Assembly (NCBI GenBank): GCA_015065295.1 | Contig: SVQN01000026.1 | Span: forward strand, 1-35,875 | DNA from: Oscillospiraceae bacterium | GTDB taxonomy: Bacteria; Bacillota; Clostridia; Oscillospirales; CAG-272 | Reading direction: 5' to 3' | Length of the DNA stretch: 35,875 bases | Part shown: piece by piece, positions 25,259 through 32,510 of the stretch | How the letters are laid out: every line of letters begins with the position of its first letter | How positions within the stretch are numbered: the stretch's first letter is position 1 | Program-made: the position numbers and the translations under genes | Notes under the pieces: generated by a model | What the model saw: only the letters and a program-made list of their open reading frames with translations | What the model was told of the DNA's origin: nothing | Databases searched by the model: none

Positions 25259-25819
25259 TTATTCTTTGAGAACTTTCTTCTCCCCGGAAGAAAGTTTGTA
25301 TTCCTCCAGCGGCTGTTCGCCGTACCGGATCACCTGCGTGCTTTCAAAGCCGTCACGCAGCTCCATGACCACCGTCAGCGTGTCCGCTTCGCCGAGATTG
25401 ACCCCCGACGCGCTCAGCTTGCGGTAGCTGTACATGACCCGCTTCTTCGCATCCAGCGCGGTCAGCGGGAACGTCTCGCCGGTCGCTTCGTTCAGCAGAT
25501 AGAAGCTGTATTCATGTCCCGGCGTCATGCCGGTATAATCATATACGCTGTCGTTCCAGCGAACCGTCACCTGTACTTCGCCGGTCTCGGGGACATAACA
25601 GAAAGCGTAGGCGGCAAAATATCCGTCGTCCGCAATCTCGCGCTCCACGTCAACGGTCTGCACGGTCAGTTCCCCGTCAGCGTAGGCAGCGGTCAGCGAA
25701 TCCGTCGCGTAGAGGGTGTCGAAAATGGATTTGTCCGCCACCAGACAGCACCGCAGAATGAACATTCCGCAGACGATGAACAGCAGTGCCGTGGCGATCC
25801 GCTTGATGATTTTTACCAT
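25259..25819 (-). CDS. Hypothetical membrane-anchored protein, 186 aa
   Basis: One N-terminal transmembrane segment (ATALLFIVCGMFILRCCLVA, about 9-28), then a predicted extracellular beta-rich domain (LTVQTVDVEREIADDGYF, VQVTVRWNDSVYDY, YSFYLLNEATGETFPL, LTVVMELRDGFE). I do not recognise a family; the strand pattern suggests an immunoglobulin-like or related sandwich. Only GGAG about 13 bases upstream of the ATG. It has its own promoter and terminator, so it is a single-gene unit, divergent from yceD-rpmF. Confidence 0.8.
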   Translation of the reverse strand: MVKIIKRIATALLFIVCGMFILRCCLVADKSIFDTLYATDSLTAAYADGELTVQTVDVEREIADDGYFAAYAFCYVPETGEVQVTVRWNDSVYDYTGMTPGHEYSFYLLNEATGETFPLTALDAKKRVMYSYRKLSASGVNLGEADTLTVVMELRDGFESTQVIRYGEQPLEEYKLSSGEKKVLKE

Positions 25820-25859
25820 ATATTGTTATTTCGCTCCGTATCTTTGGGATGATTCTTTT

Positions 25860-25888
25860 ATTATAACAGCAATATTTGAATAATTCAA
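25860..25888 (-). promoter_or_regulatory. Promoter of the 186-aa protein gene
   Basis: Minus-strand TTGAAT (25883-25888), 17-bp spacer, TATAAT (25860-25865). An imperfect inverted repeat, AATATTTGAAT and ATTCAATATT (25871-25892), covers the -35 box and could be an operator. Confidence 0.7.
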
Positions 25889-25941
25889 TATTAAGTACAG
25901 AAACTGTGAAAAAAATCGCCGAAAACTGTTAAAAATAAAGA

Positions 25942-25970
25942 TTGACAGAACGCGAATAATTGATTATAAT
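25942..25970 (+). promoter_or_regulatory. Promoter of yceD-rpmF
   Basis: Perfect TTGACA (25942-25947), 17-bp spacer, perfect TATAAT (25965-25970), about 50 bp before the yceD start. Confidence 0.88.
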
Positions 25971-26021
25971 ATCTTTACCGTGGAATTTTATGCTGATAAG
26001 CTGATATTGGAGGTCTGACGC

Positions 26022-26588
26022 ATGAAAATCGACATCTGCGAACTGATGAACCGGCGTCTCGACCGGATCGACTTCGCATACCGCTTCGACCCGCGCCATA
26101 CCGACGCCGAGTGCGTGCTTCTTCCGGAGGATGTTGTGATCCCGGACGACGGCATCTCGGTCTGCGGCAGCATCACCGACACGCTCGGCTGTATGACATT
26201 CCGTGCGACTGTGACGGTTTCGTACGTTACCGCCTGCGCGCGCTGTCTGGACGAGGTGCGTGAGGAACTCGAATTCGATTTTGAACGGATGATTCTGACC
26301 GAGGCCATCGAGTCGGACAATTCGTTTGACGAAGACGAGGAATGGGACGGAGAGCTGGATGACGTTTTATACGTCAACGAAGCGAAGATCATCCCGGACG
26401 CGGACATCATGGAGGAAATTTCTCTGGAGCTGCCCTCGTTCGTGCTTTGCAGCGACGACTGTCCCGGGCTTTGTCCGACCTGCGGACACCGGCTTGCGGA
26501 CGGTGACTGCGGATGCGCGGCAAAAGCGAAAAAAGAAATTGATCCCAGGCTCGCAATTTTACAAAAACTACTTGATAATCCCGAATGA
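26022..26588 (+). CDS. yceD: YceD/DUF177 family protein (rRNA-linked)
   Basis: 188 residues. PF02620 proteins sit before rpmF in most bacteria and are linked to 23S rRNA accumulation. The family landmarks CARCLDEVREELEFDFERM and the acidic stretch DEDEEWDGELDD are present, followed by a Cys-rich C-terminus (CSDDCPGLCPTCGHRLADG with CGCAAKAK) that can bind zinc and ends in DPRLAILQKLLDN, the usual family ending. GGAGG lies eight bases before the ATG. Co-transcribed with rpmF; a second promoter sits in its 3' end. Confidence 0.92.
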   Translation: MKIDICELMNRRLDRIDFAYRFDPRHTDAECVLLPEDVVIPDDGISVCGSITDTLGCMTFRATVTVSYVTACARCLDEVREELEFDFERMILTEAIESDNSFDEDEEWDGELDDVLYVNEAKIIPDADIMEEISLELPSFVLCSDDCPGLCPTCGHRLADGDCGCAAKAKKEIDPRLAILQKLLDNPE

Positions 26589-26600
26589 TTGTGGTATAAT
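26572..26600 (+). promoter_or_regulatory. Internal promoter for rpmF
   Basis: TTGATA (26572-26577), 17-bp spacer, perfect TATAAT (26595-26600), overlapping the end of yceD. It would give rpmF extra, independent transcription. Confidence 0.7.
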
Positions 26601-26653
26601 TAAGTGTACTGCGCAAAACAGCAAACCTAATTATAAGTTTGAGGAGGTTCATC

Positions 26654-26842
26654 ATGGCTGTACCGAAGAGAAAAACATCCAAAGCAAGACGCGACAAGAG
26701 ACGTTCCAACGTATGGAAGCTCGACATGCCCGGCATGGTTAAGTGCTCTCACTGCGGCGAATACAACGTTGCTCACCGTGTTTGCAAGTCCTGCGGCTAC
26801 TACGACGGCAAGCAGATCATCAAGACAACTGAAGAAGCGTAA
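26654..26842 (+). CDS. rpmF: Ribosomal protein L32
   Basis: 62 residues. Start [18 protein letters not shown] is the L32 hallmark; the zinc ribbon CSHCGEYN and CKSCGYYDG keeps all four cysteines, so this is the zinc-binding form. GAGGAGG lies six bases upstream; an in-frame upstream ATG at 26639 is not used because it would read through the ribosome site. A terminator follows at once. plsX, a common downstream partner, is absent. Confidence 0.97.
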   Translation: MAVPKRKTSKARRDKRRSNVWKLDMPGMVKCSHCGEYNVAHRVCKSCGYYDGKQIIKTTEEA

Positions 26843-26848
26843 CATAGA

Positions 26849-26887
26849 ATCCGTGCTATCGTAAGGTAACACGGATGCGCTTTTTTT
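26849..26887 (+). terminator. rpmF terminator
   Basis: ATCCGTG (26849-26855) pairs with CACGGAT (26870-26876), then GCGC and seven Ts (26881-26887). Confidence 0.85.
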
Positions 26888-26901
26888 GGGGAAAAGAAGG
26901 A

Positions 26902-27126
26902 AGAAAACCGCTGAAGCGGTTTTCTATTTTATGTCCCTGCGCGGGACGGCGCACAAAGGGGCTCAAACGCCGCCCCTTTGTGAATTCCCGGCTTAACGTT
27001 CGGGGGACTCGCCCTTGAGGGCTCAGACATACAGCGGTTTGCCCGCATTCAGATTGCCTGGAAGAGACAAGATTTGGGTGCAAACTTGTCTAAATCGTTC
27101 GACTTAAGAAGCAAGCCGTAGAGAAC
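26902..27126 (+). repeat. Structured repeat R3
   Basis: Same direction as R1. Hairpins GAAAACCGCT/AGCGGTTTTC (26903-26924), GTCCC/GGGAC (26933-26947), CACAAAGGGGC/GCCCCTTTGTG (26952-26982), GCCCTTGAGGGC (27011-27022). It fills most of the 322-bp gap between rpmF and the next gene; I see no promoter or gene in the gap besides this. Confidence 0.88.
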
Positions 27127-27165
27127 GTCCTGATTTTTCGAATTCATTTCTTTTTCGAGGTTTTT

Positions 27166-27777
27166 ATGCGTTGTTCTCCTTCTCAGAAAAATCCGCGCGT
27201 GGCGGTGATGATTGCTGCGCTCCTTATTTTCGGCGGAATTGCTTATGCGATTCCGATTTTCTGCAATGCCAATGGCATTGCCATTGGCGGAGCCGTTTTT
27301 CAGCTTGTGACTGTGGCGGCGGTGGTGGCGGCGGTTTTTCTTGCCGTACGGTATCAGATGACCCATTTCGTTTATCTCATCCGGCCGCGCTCCGATATTG
27401 ACGAAACCGGCATGGAAACCGCGTTGGCAGGAAATATTGGTACGTTGAATGCCGCTCATCTTCCGGCGGATATGCTCGATTTCGTTGTGATCCGGTCGCA
27501 GGGCAATCGTGCGGGGGCGGCGGAATGTGTGCTTTCGATTGCCGATCTTGCGGCGGTGATTCCTGTTGAAAAGATCGGGACGGACAAGAAGCGGATCCGC
27601 GAACGCTATCAGGCGGACGGGTATGTGTATTACGATTACACCGTAACGCTCGGGCTGGACAATGCGCTTGCTCTGGTTTTCATTGACGGAAACCGGTATG
27701 CCGGTATTTTCATTGAGCCGGACGAGGCGATGCGGGCGTATTTTCTGGGACTCGGCAAAACAAAAAAATTGGGATGA
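27166..27777 (+). CDS. Hypothetical membrane protein, 203 aa
   Basis: Two transmembrane segments near the start (about 12-33, VAVMIAALLIFGGIAYAIPI, and 37-60, IAIGGAVFQLVTVAAVVAAV) followed by a soluble part of some 140 residues with alternating strands and helices (MLDFVVIRSQGNRAGAAEC, YVYYDYTVTLGLDNALALVF, YAGIFIEPDEAMRAYFLGL). Family not recognised. GAGG lies five bases before the ATG; no clear promoter of its own. Its stop codon lies in the stem of a terminator. It is convergent to the symporter gene. Confidence 0.78.
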   Translation: MRCSPSQKNPRVAVMIAALLIFGGIAYAIPIFCNANGIAIGGAVFQLVTVAAVVAAVFLAVRYQMTHFVYLIRPRSDIDETGMETALAGNIGTLNAAHLPADMLDFVVIRSQGNRAGAAECVLSIADLAAVIPVEKIGTDKKRIRERYQADGYVYYDYTVTLGLDNALALVFIDGNRYAGIFIEPDEAMRAYFLGLGKTKKLG

Positions 27778-27803
27778 CTTTCTGTGGGAAAGTCATCCCT
27801 TTT
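27771..27803. terminator. Bidirectional terminator between convergent genes
   Basis: GGGATGACTTTC (27771-27782) pairs with GAAAGTCATCCC (27788-27799), followed by TTTTC on + and AATTTTTTTG on -. It includes the stop codon of the upstream gene (27775-27777) and serves the symporter gene from the other side. Confidence 0.88.
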
Positions 27804-27811
27804 CTTATGGA

Positions 27812-29182
27812 TTAAAATGCGGACATGATAAGGACAACGATAATGATTACCGGGAGGACATAGGTTGCGTACGGGCGGATCCACTTCGGAACCTTCAGGC
27901 CGTTGCCGGCGTTGGCTTCCTTGATGAAGTTATCCCAGCCCCAGCCGAACTTCTGTGTACAGAAGAGGATATACGCAAGGCTGCCGACCGGAAGAAGAAT
28001 GTTCGATACGGTATAGTCTTCGAGGTCCATGAAGTTCTTGCCGAAGATGAGGATATCGTCCCATACATTCAGGCTGAGAATGCACGGCAGGGAGAGGATC
28101 AGCATCAGGACGATGTTGATGATCGCTACCTTGGCGCGGCTCAGCTTGGTGAGTTCGAGCCAGAACGATACGATATTTTCAAAGACGGCGATAACGGTGG
28201 AAAGTGCCGCAAAGATCATGAAAAGGAAGAACAGGATACCGATGATACGGCCGCCGGGCATTGCATTGAAGATGCTGGACAGGGTGGTGAAGAGGAAACT
28301 TGCACCGACGGAGCCTGCGTCTGCGGTCACACCGTTGTTATAGGTAAAGCAAGCCGGGAACACGATCAGACCTGCGGTCAGGGCAACGAAGGTATCGAGC
28401 CCGATGATGGTGCAGGCTTCACCGAGGAGGCTGCGGTTCTTGTCGATGTAGCTGCCGAAGATAGCAATGGAGCCGATACCGACGCTGAGGGTGAAGAATG
28501 CCTGACCCATTGCCGCAGAAATAACGGTCATGATGCCGGAATCCATCATATTGGAAATAGAGGGAACGAGGTAGAACTTCAGACCTTCCGCCGCGTTGTC
28601 AAGGGTACAGGAATATACAGCAAGGCCGATGAGGAGAACGAGGAGCGCGACCATCATCCATTTGGTGATGCGTTCCACGCCTTTCTGAAGACCGAGAGAG
28701 CAGATGCCGAAGCAGATGAGAATGACTGCGAAGGTCGCCGCGATGTTCAGACCGGTATTCGTAACCATGGAGCCGAACACGCCGCCGAGTTCTTCCGCAC
28801 CCTGCGCGGACATGATGGAACCGGTCAGGTACTTGAGGAAGTACATGAACATCCATCCGGCAATGGTGGTGTAGAACATCATAAGGAGATAGTTGCCGCC
28901 GATGCCGAGGTACTTCATCCAGTGCCATTTCTGGCCTTTCTTTTCGAGAACATCAAAAGAGGATGCGATACTTCTCTGGCTGGCACGTCCAACGGAAAGC
29001 TCCGCGGTCATGACCGGAATGCCGAGAAGGATGAGGAACGCAATGTAAACAAGCACGAACATTGCGCCGCCGTACGCGCCGGTGATGATCGGGAAGCGGT
29101 AGACGTTGCCGAGACCGATGGCACAGCCCGCCGAGATCAGGATAAAACCGAGGCGCGACGAGAATTTTTCACGCTGATTCAT
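27812..29182 (-). CDS. Sodium-dependent amino-acid-type symporter (NSS/SNF family)
   Basis: 456 residues, about 11 transmembrane helices, the usual bacterial form. LeuT-fold importer coupling Na+ to uptake of amino acids or related amines. TM1 carries GCAIGLGNVYRFP, the Na+/substrate site signature (Trp to Tyr in the NVWRFP motif). TM6-like GQAFFTLSVGIGSIAIFGSY and TM8-like segments (IFAALSTVIAVFENIV) are present, and the short C-terminus fits 11-helix relatives of MhsT or TnaT. The substrate is unknown. AAAGGA lies eight bases before the ATG. Its leader carries a terminator-type hairpin and a palindrome, suggesting regulation. Confidence 0.92.
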   Translation of the reverse strand: MNQREKFSSRLGFILISAGCAIGLGNVYRFPIITGAYGGAMFVLVYIAFLILLGIPVMTAELSVGRASQRSIASSFDVLEKKGQKWHWMKYLGIGGNYLLMMFYTTIAGWMFMYFLKYLTGSIMSAQGAEELGGVFGSMVTNTGLNIAATFAVILICFGICSLGLQKGVERITKWMMVALLVLLIGLAVYSCTLDNAAEGLKFYLVPSISNMMDSGIMTVISAAMGQAFFTLSVGIGSIAIFGSYIDKNRSLLGEACTIIGLDTFVALTAGLIVFPACFTYNNGVTADAGSVGASFLFTTLSSIFNAMPGGRIIGILFFLFMIFAALSTVIAVFENIVSFWLELTKLSRAKVAIINIVLMLILSLPCILSLNVWDDILIFGKNFMDLEDYTVSNILLPVGSLAYILFCTQKFGWGWDNFIKEANAGNGLKVPKWIRPYATYVLPVIIIVVLIMSAF

Positions 29183-29218
29183 AGGGAAATCCTTTCTTTC
29201 ATACAGATTCGTAAATTT

Positions 29219-29242
29219 AAAAACCGTTTTTAGACGGTTTTT
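29219..29242 (-). terminator. Terminator-type hairpin in the symporter leader
   Basis: AAAAACCGT (29219-29227) pairs with ACGGTTTTT (29234-29242); on the minus strand the stem ends in TTTTT and AAATTT follows. It lies between the symporter promoter and start codon, so it could act as an attenuator. It would also be read as a terminator-type stem on the plus strand. Confidence 0.55.
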
Positions 29243-29250
29243 ATAAAATC

Positions 29251-29265
29251 CATGAATAATTCATG
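29251..29265. promoter_or_regulatory. Palindrome at the symporter transcript start
   Basis: CATGAATAATTCATG, a perfect 15-bp palindrome (CATGAAT and ATTCATG around A), at the predicted start of the minus-strand transcript. Operator-like; the protein is unknown. Confidence 0.55.
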
Positions 29266-29267
29266 TT

Positions 29268-29296
29268 ATTCTACCATATCTTTTGCGGATAATCAA
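29268..29296 (-). promoter_or_regulatory. Symporter promoter
   Basis: Minus-strand TTGATT (29291-29296), 17-bp spacer, TAGAAT (29268-29273), giving a leader of about 80 nt. Confidence 0.6.
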
Positions 29297-29366
29297 GGGG
29301 ATTGCAGAAAATTCCAGAACAAACCATGGAAATCCGGGATTCCGGCGATGATTTTTTCAAAACCTC

Positions 29367-29397
29367 TTGACATTCCCCTAATGGGGAATGTTATACT
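29367..29397 (+). promoter_or_regulatory. MerR-type promoter with 19-bp spacer and palindromic operator
   Basis: TTGACA (29367-29372) and TATACT (29392-29397) are 19 bp apart, the long spacer typical of promoters untwisted by MerR regulators. The inverted repeat ACATTCCCC (29370-29378) / GGGGAATGT (29383-29391) fills the spacer. It drives the merR gene 32 bp downstream, so autoregulation is likely. Confidence 0.9.
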
Positions 29398-29428
29398 TAC
29401 CGCAGAACGAACAGACGAGGAAACCATC

Positions 29429-30223
29429 ATGCTGAAAATCAGTGAATTCGCAAAACTCTGCAATACATCCGAAAAGACTCTCCGTTTTTATGACAAAGTC
29501 GGCGTTCTGAAAGCCGAATACATCCATCCGGACAACGGCTACCGCTACTACAGCCGCGCACAGCTTGAACAATACAACCGCATCGTGGAACTGAAAGAGG
29601 TCGGCTTCACCTTGGAGGAAATCCGCAGCCGCTTTCTTGACGCGGACAACGAAACCATCCTCCGCCATCTCCGCGAAAAGGAACAGACTCTGCTGGAATC
29701 CTACAACAACTGCCGGAAAATGATCGAAATCTACGAGGAGAGAGAAAAAATGAAAGAAAACACCGAACCGAAACTCACGATCCATCGCTATCCCGAAAAG
29801 AACGAGATCACTCTCGACGACGGAAACCGCTTCGTCACCTACCCGTGCAGCGCATCCGTGATGAAACCGTGCTGCCGGATGTTTGAGGAATATTTCAATT
29901 TTCCGAATTATATCAACCTTGATTTCGCCGATCTTCCCGCCCCGACCGATCCGACCCGTCCTATTCTGTACCGCGAAACCGTCGCGGAAAGCAAGGAAAC
30001 CCTTCCGGATGACGCAGAACGCCTTTACGCTTCCGCAGAAGAACTGAAAGAAGCAGAATGCGTCATGATCCTCATGGAACTGTCCCCGGACGTCGATCTG
30101 GACACCGTCGAGGAAGTCAGCCGTCGTCTCGGAGATTATGCGAATGAAATGGCCATTATCCTCTGGGCGTCCACCTTCACCAAAGACATCTCCTACCGTA
30201 TCAGCCTCATCGGAATCTTCTGA
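29429..30223 (+). CDS. MerR-family transcriptional regulator with C-terminal sensor domain
   Basis: 264 residues. N-terminal winged-helix domain MLKISEFAKLCNTSEKTLRFYDKVGVL and HPDNGYRYYSRAQLEQ, then the dimer coiled coil (about 70-110, REKEQTLLESYNNCRKMIEI). Residues 115-264 form an effector-type domain with a PCSASVMKPCCRMFEEYF cluster of cysteines and a beta-rich end (ECVMILMELSPDVDLD, MAIILWASTF), in the style of BmrR/GyrI-like drug-sensing domains; the effector is unknown. GAGG lies eight bases upstream of ATG. No other gene shares its operon, so it probably controls itself and distant targets. Confidence 0.92.
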   Translation: MLKISEFAKLCNTSEKTLRFYDKVGVLKAEYIHPDNGYRYYSRAQLEQYNRIVELKEVGFTLEEIRSRFLDADNETILRHLREKEQTLLESYNNCRKMIEIYEEREKMKENTEPKLTIHRYPEKNEITLDDGNRFVTYPCSASVMKPCCRMFEEYFNFPNYINLDFADLPAPTDPTRPILYRETVAESKETLPDDAERLYASAEELKEAECVMILMELSPDVDLDTVEEVSRRLGDYANEMAIILWASTFTKDISYRISLIGIF

Positions 30224-30279
30224 AGCCAAAAGTACCGTACAGACCCCAAATCTGCACGGTACTTTGTCATTTATCCAGT

Positions 30280-30362
30280 CCAAAAAGGTTTTTGGAAAGG
30301 GGGTTCGGACGAGATTTGCTTCGCAAACTCGAACCTTTTTCCTCAAAAAAGGTTTCCCCGAG
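30280..30362 (+). repeat. Hairpin repeat, copy D, with nested hairpin
   Basis: Flank AAAAAGGTTTTTGGAAAGG (30282-30300) and stem AACCTTTTT (30332-30340) / AAAAAGGTT (30346-30354) as in the other copies, but the left arm is interrupted by a second hairpin (30310-30331; CGAG/CTCG and TTTGC/GCAAA). Twelve bases separate it from the antiporter stop (30375); it lies in the convergent gap after merR. Confidence 0.85.
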
Positions 30363-30374
30363 AAACTACATATC

Positions 30375-31658
30375 TTATTTCTTCGCGTCCAGCTTGGCCT
30401 GCATACGAGCGGGGATGGGCTTTTCGGTGATTTCACCGGCCTTTTCGAGCGCGATGCGGGTCAGCAGAGGACCGACAAGTTCATAGACGAGAACGGCAAA
30501 CAGAGCAACGCTGCGGATGATAACGCCGGGTTCGCCGAGAGAAAGGGCGGTCAGCGTCATACCGAGGGCAACGCCGGCCTGCGGAAGGAGCGTGATGCCG
30601 AGGTACTTCTGGATGGTCGGCTCGGTCTTCATGAACTTCGCGGAGATGTTCGCACCGACAATCTTACCGGCAGAGCGGAAGAGGATGTAAACCACGCCGA
30701 CGAGGATGATCGCCCAGTCGCTGAAGACGGAGAACTCGAGGTCGGCACCGCTGATAACGAAGAACAGCACCATGATCGGGCCGGTCCAGCGGTCCATACG
30801 TTCCATAAGTTCTTCCGAGAAATCGCAGAGGTTGCAGAAGATGGTACCCATCATCATGCAGACGAGGAGAGAGGAGAATTCGACGGTCACGGGACCGAGG
30901 TGGAATTCCGCCATGGACAGCGCAACCGCGAGGAAAACGTAAGTGACGGAAATGGTCATACGCTTGCTGCGGGAGTGGAAGAACTGTTCGGTGAAGTGGA
31001 ACAGCAGACCGATCAGCGCACCGAGAATCAGGGATGCAACGACTTCCACCAGCGGATTTACAATAATGGAGACGATATCAAGCGCGCCGTGTTCCAGAGC
31101 CTTGGCAATCCCGAAGGAGATCGCAAACACAATCAGACCGACCACGTCGTCGAGTGCAACAACGGGAAGGAGCATCTTGGTCAGAGGACCGTCCGCCTTG
31201 TACTGCTTGACGACCATGAGCGTTGCGGCGGGAGCCGTAGCCGTAGCGACCGCACCGAGCGTAATGGCGCAGGACAGCGGGAGCTTTTCGGGCATGATGA
31301 AGTGAAGCGAGATCAGCGCGATGTCCACAAAGATCGTCGCAACGACCGCCTGGAAGATCGCAATCACAACCGCCTTGCGGCCGATGTGCTTGAGTTCGGA
31401 CAGACGGAACTCGTTCCCCATCGCCACTGCGATAAAGCCGAGAGCCGCTTCGGAAACGATAGAGTAGGACGTAACGTCCTCATGAGAGATAAAACCAAGT
31501 CCGGGAATACCCAGCTGTCCGAGACAGTACGGCCCGATGAGAATCCCGGCAACCAGATACGCGGTGACGGCGGGCAGGTTCCAGACCTTCGTAAGTCTGG
31601 ACATCATAAGTCCGGCGAGCATCGCAATGGAAAGCGCGAGCAGAGTCTGCATAATCAT
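30375..31658 (-). CDS. CPA2-type cation/proton antiporter
   Basis: 427 residues, about 12 transmembrane helices, matching the Na+/H+ (or K+/H+) exchanger fold. It opens with LLALSIAMLAGLMMSRLTKVWNLP and contains YLVAGILIGP, a family landmark; the paired acidic residues of the unwound helix (PVVALDDVVGLIVF) are the likely ion site. LLPQAGVALGMTL near the end fits too. No KTN/RCK domain. Acts in the membrane for pH or sodium homeostasis. ATG at 31658 has GAGG five bases upstream. It has its own promoter; copy D of the hairpin repeat follows its stop. Confidence 0.93.
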   Translation of the reverse strand: MIMQTLLALSIAMLAGLMMSRLTKVWNLPAVTAYLVAGILIGPYCLGQLGIPGLGFISHEDVTSYSIVSEAALGFIAVAMGNEFRLSELKHIGRKAVVIAIFQAVVATIFVDIALISLHFIMPEKLPLSCAITLGAVATATAPAATLMVVKQYKADGPLTKMLLPVVALDDVVGLIVFAISFGIAKALEHGALDIVSIIVNPLVEVVASLILGALIGLLFHFTEQFFHSRSKRMTISVTYVFLAVALSMAEFHLGPVTVEFSSLLVCMMMGTIFCNLCDFSEELMERMDRWTGPIMVLFFVISGADLEFSVFSDWAIILVGVVYILFRSAGKIVGANISAKFMKTEPTIQKYLGITLLPQAGVALGMTLTALSLGEPGVIIRSVALFAVLVYELVGPLLTRIALEKAGEITEKPIPARMQAKLDAKK

Positions 31659-31709
31659 AACGCCTCTATTCTACAATAATACTATTTCGATGAAACCGAA
31701 ATTGGTTTT

Positions 31710-31738
31710 ATTATACTCCATGCCGCTCCGAAAAACAA
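31710..31738 (-). promoter_or_regulatory. Antiporter promoter
   Basis: Minus-strand TTGTTT (31733-31738), 17-bp spacer, perfect TATAAT (31710-31715), leaving a leader of about 45 nt. Confidence 0.65.
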
Positions 31739-31819
31739 GTGGTTTCTTTGCCGAATTGTGAACGGGTTTATGGGGGAAATAAATATAATATGTACAAAAA
31801 ATTTTGGGAGGGGATGCGC

Positions 31820-31870
31820 TTGGGGGAAACTTTTTGGAAAAAGTTTCCCCCAAACCCCTTTCAAAAACTT
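31820..31870 (-). repeat. Hairpin repeat, copy E
   Basis: A 16-bp stem TTGGGGGAAACTTTTT (31820-31835) with its complement (31838-31853) and flank ACCCCTTTCAAAAACTTT on the right, inverted relative to copy A. It lies upstream of the antiporter promoter, at the left of the 851-bp gene-free stretch 31659-32510. Confidence 0.85.
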
Positions 31871-32003
31871 TTCGGCTGCGGCTGACGATTTGTGCAGCTG
31901 ATATGATGGGGAGGGGGAAAAGAAAAAACTCCGTGGAGTATGTCTTAAGAGTGTTCGGCCCGTTGACATGGGGCTGGTTTGAATTTCTTCGAAAATTATA
32001 ACG

Positions 32004-32310
32004 GGGAAGTCAGGCTCCGCCAAGACCCTGACTTCCCACGCCATGTTGCGACTGCTTGATTCAGTACGCCACGATTGAATTCAGCTACGGATTGTTGGGT
32101 TTCCGCGCGTCTTGGCTCGCCCGCCGTCCGCGCTTTGCGTCAGTTCGGTCGGCTGACATACAGTTTTCTTGGAAAAGCACGAACGGCGTCAGCCAAGGAG
32201 TGCGGGGGACAACTTACCGTAGCTGAATTCAAACGTGGCACACTATATCACGCAATCAAAAACCGTCTGTGGCGAGCAGGGTCTCGGCGGCCCCTGCGAG
32301 CTCGCTCCAC
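32004..32310. repeat. Long inverted-repeat element flanked by two hairpins
   Basis: Two 23-bp arms, 32068-32090 and 32217-32239, are reverse complements at 22 of 23 positions (core TTGAATTCAGCTACGG). Pairing continues imperfectly outward (to about 32043 and 32264, with ATCA and GCA blocks in register) and inward (CTTGGCT, GCCGT and GCTTT blocks), so the whole could fold into one hairpin of some 100 bp. An 11-bp stem GGGAAGTCAGG (32004-32014) / CCTGACTTCCC (32027-32037) lies on the left, and a CAGGG/CCCTG hairpin (about 32277-32300) on the right. No believable coding sequence. Either a miniature mobile element or a structured RNA. Confidence 0.8.
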
Positions 32311-32418
32311 GGATTCTTATACATTGTAGGCAGTTCCCGCTGTCAGCTACACAAACCCCCCCTTATCTCTCCCATAAAAAAACAAAAAATCTGCAATAAC
32401 CAAATGGCTACCACAGAT

Positions 32419-32476
32419 CAAAAAGGTTTTGGAAGGGGTTTGGGGAAACCTTTTCCTCAAAAAGGTTTCCCCAAGA
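32419..32476 (+). repeat. Hairpin repeat, copy F
   Basis: Flank AAAAAGGTTTTGGAAGGGG (32420-32438), stem TTGGGGAAACCTTTT (32440-32454) with AAAAGGTTTCCCCAA (32460-32474). It ends 35 bp from the stop of the solute-binding lipoprotein gene, on its 3' side. Confidence 0.85.
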
Positions 32477-32510
32477 AAAAACCAAACAATATTTATTTGA
32501 TACCCGAAAC

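Noticed and set aside
27662-29233. 523-codon open frame on the + strand
   Set aside because: Antisense to the NSS symporter and crosses the bidirectional terminator; the product is a His/Asp/Glu-rich shadow of membrane codons.
30138-31679. 513-codon open frame on the + strand
   Set aside because: Antisense to the antiporter, same shadow pattern, and crosses a hairpin repeat.
32075-32329. 84-codon open frame inside the long inverted repeat
   Set aside because: No ribosome site and wholly made of inverted-repeat sequence.
31659-32510. tmRNA, RNase P RNA, SRP RNA or 6S RNA in the long gap
   Set aside because: I looked for tRNA-like ends, conserved RNase P and SRP cores and a 6S-like bubble and saw none; only repeats and hairpins are supported.
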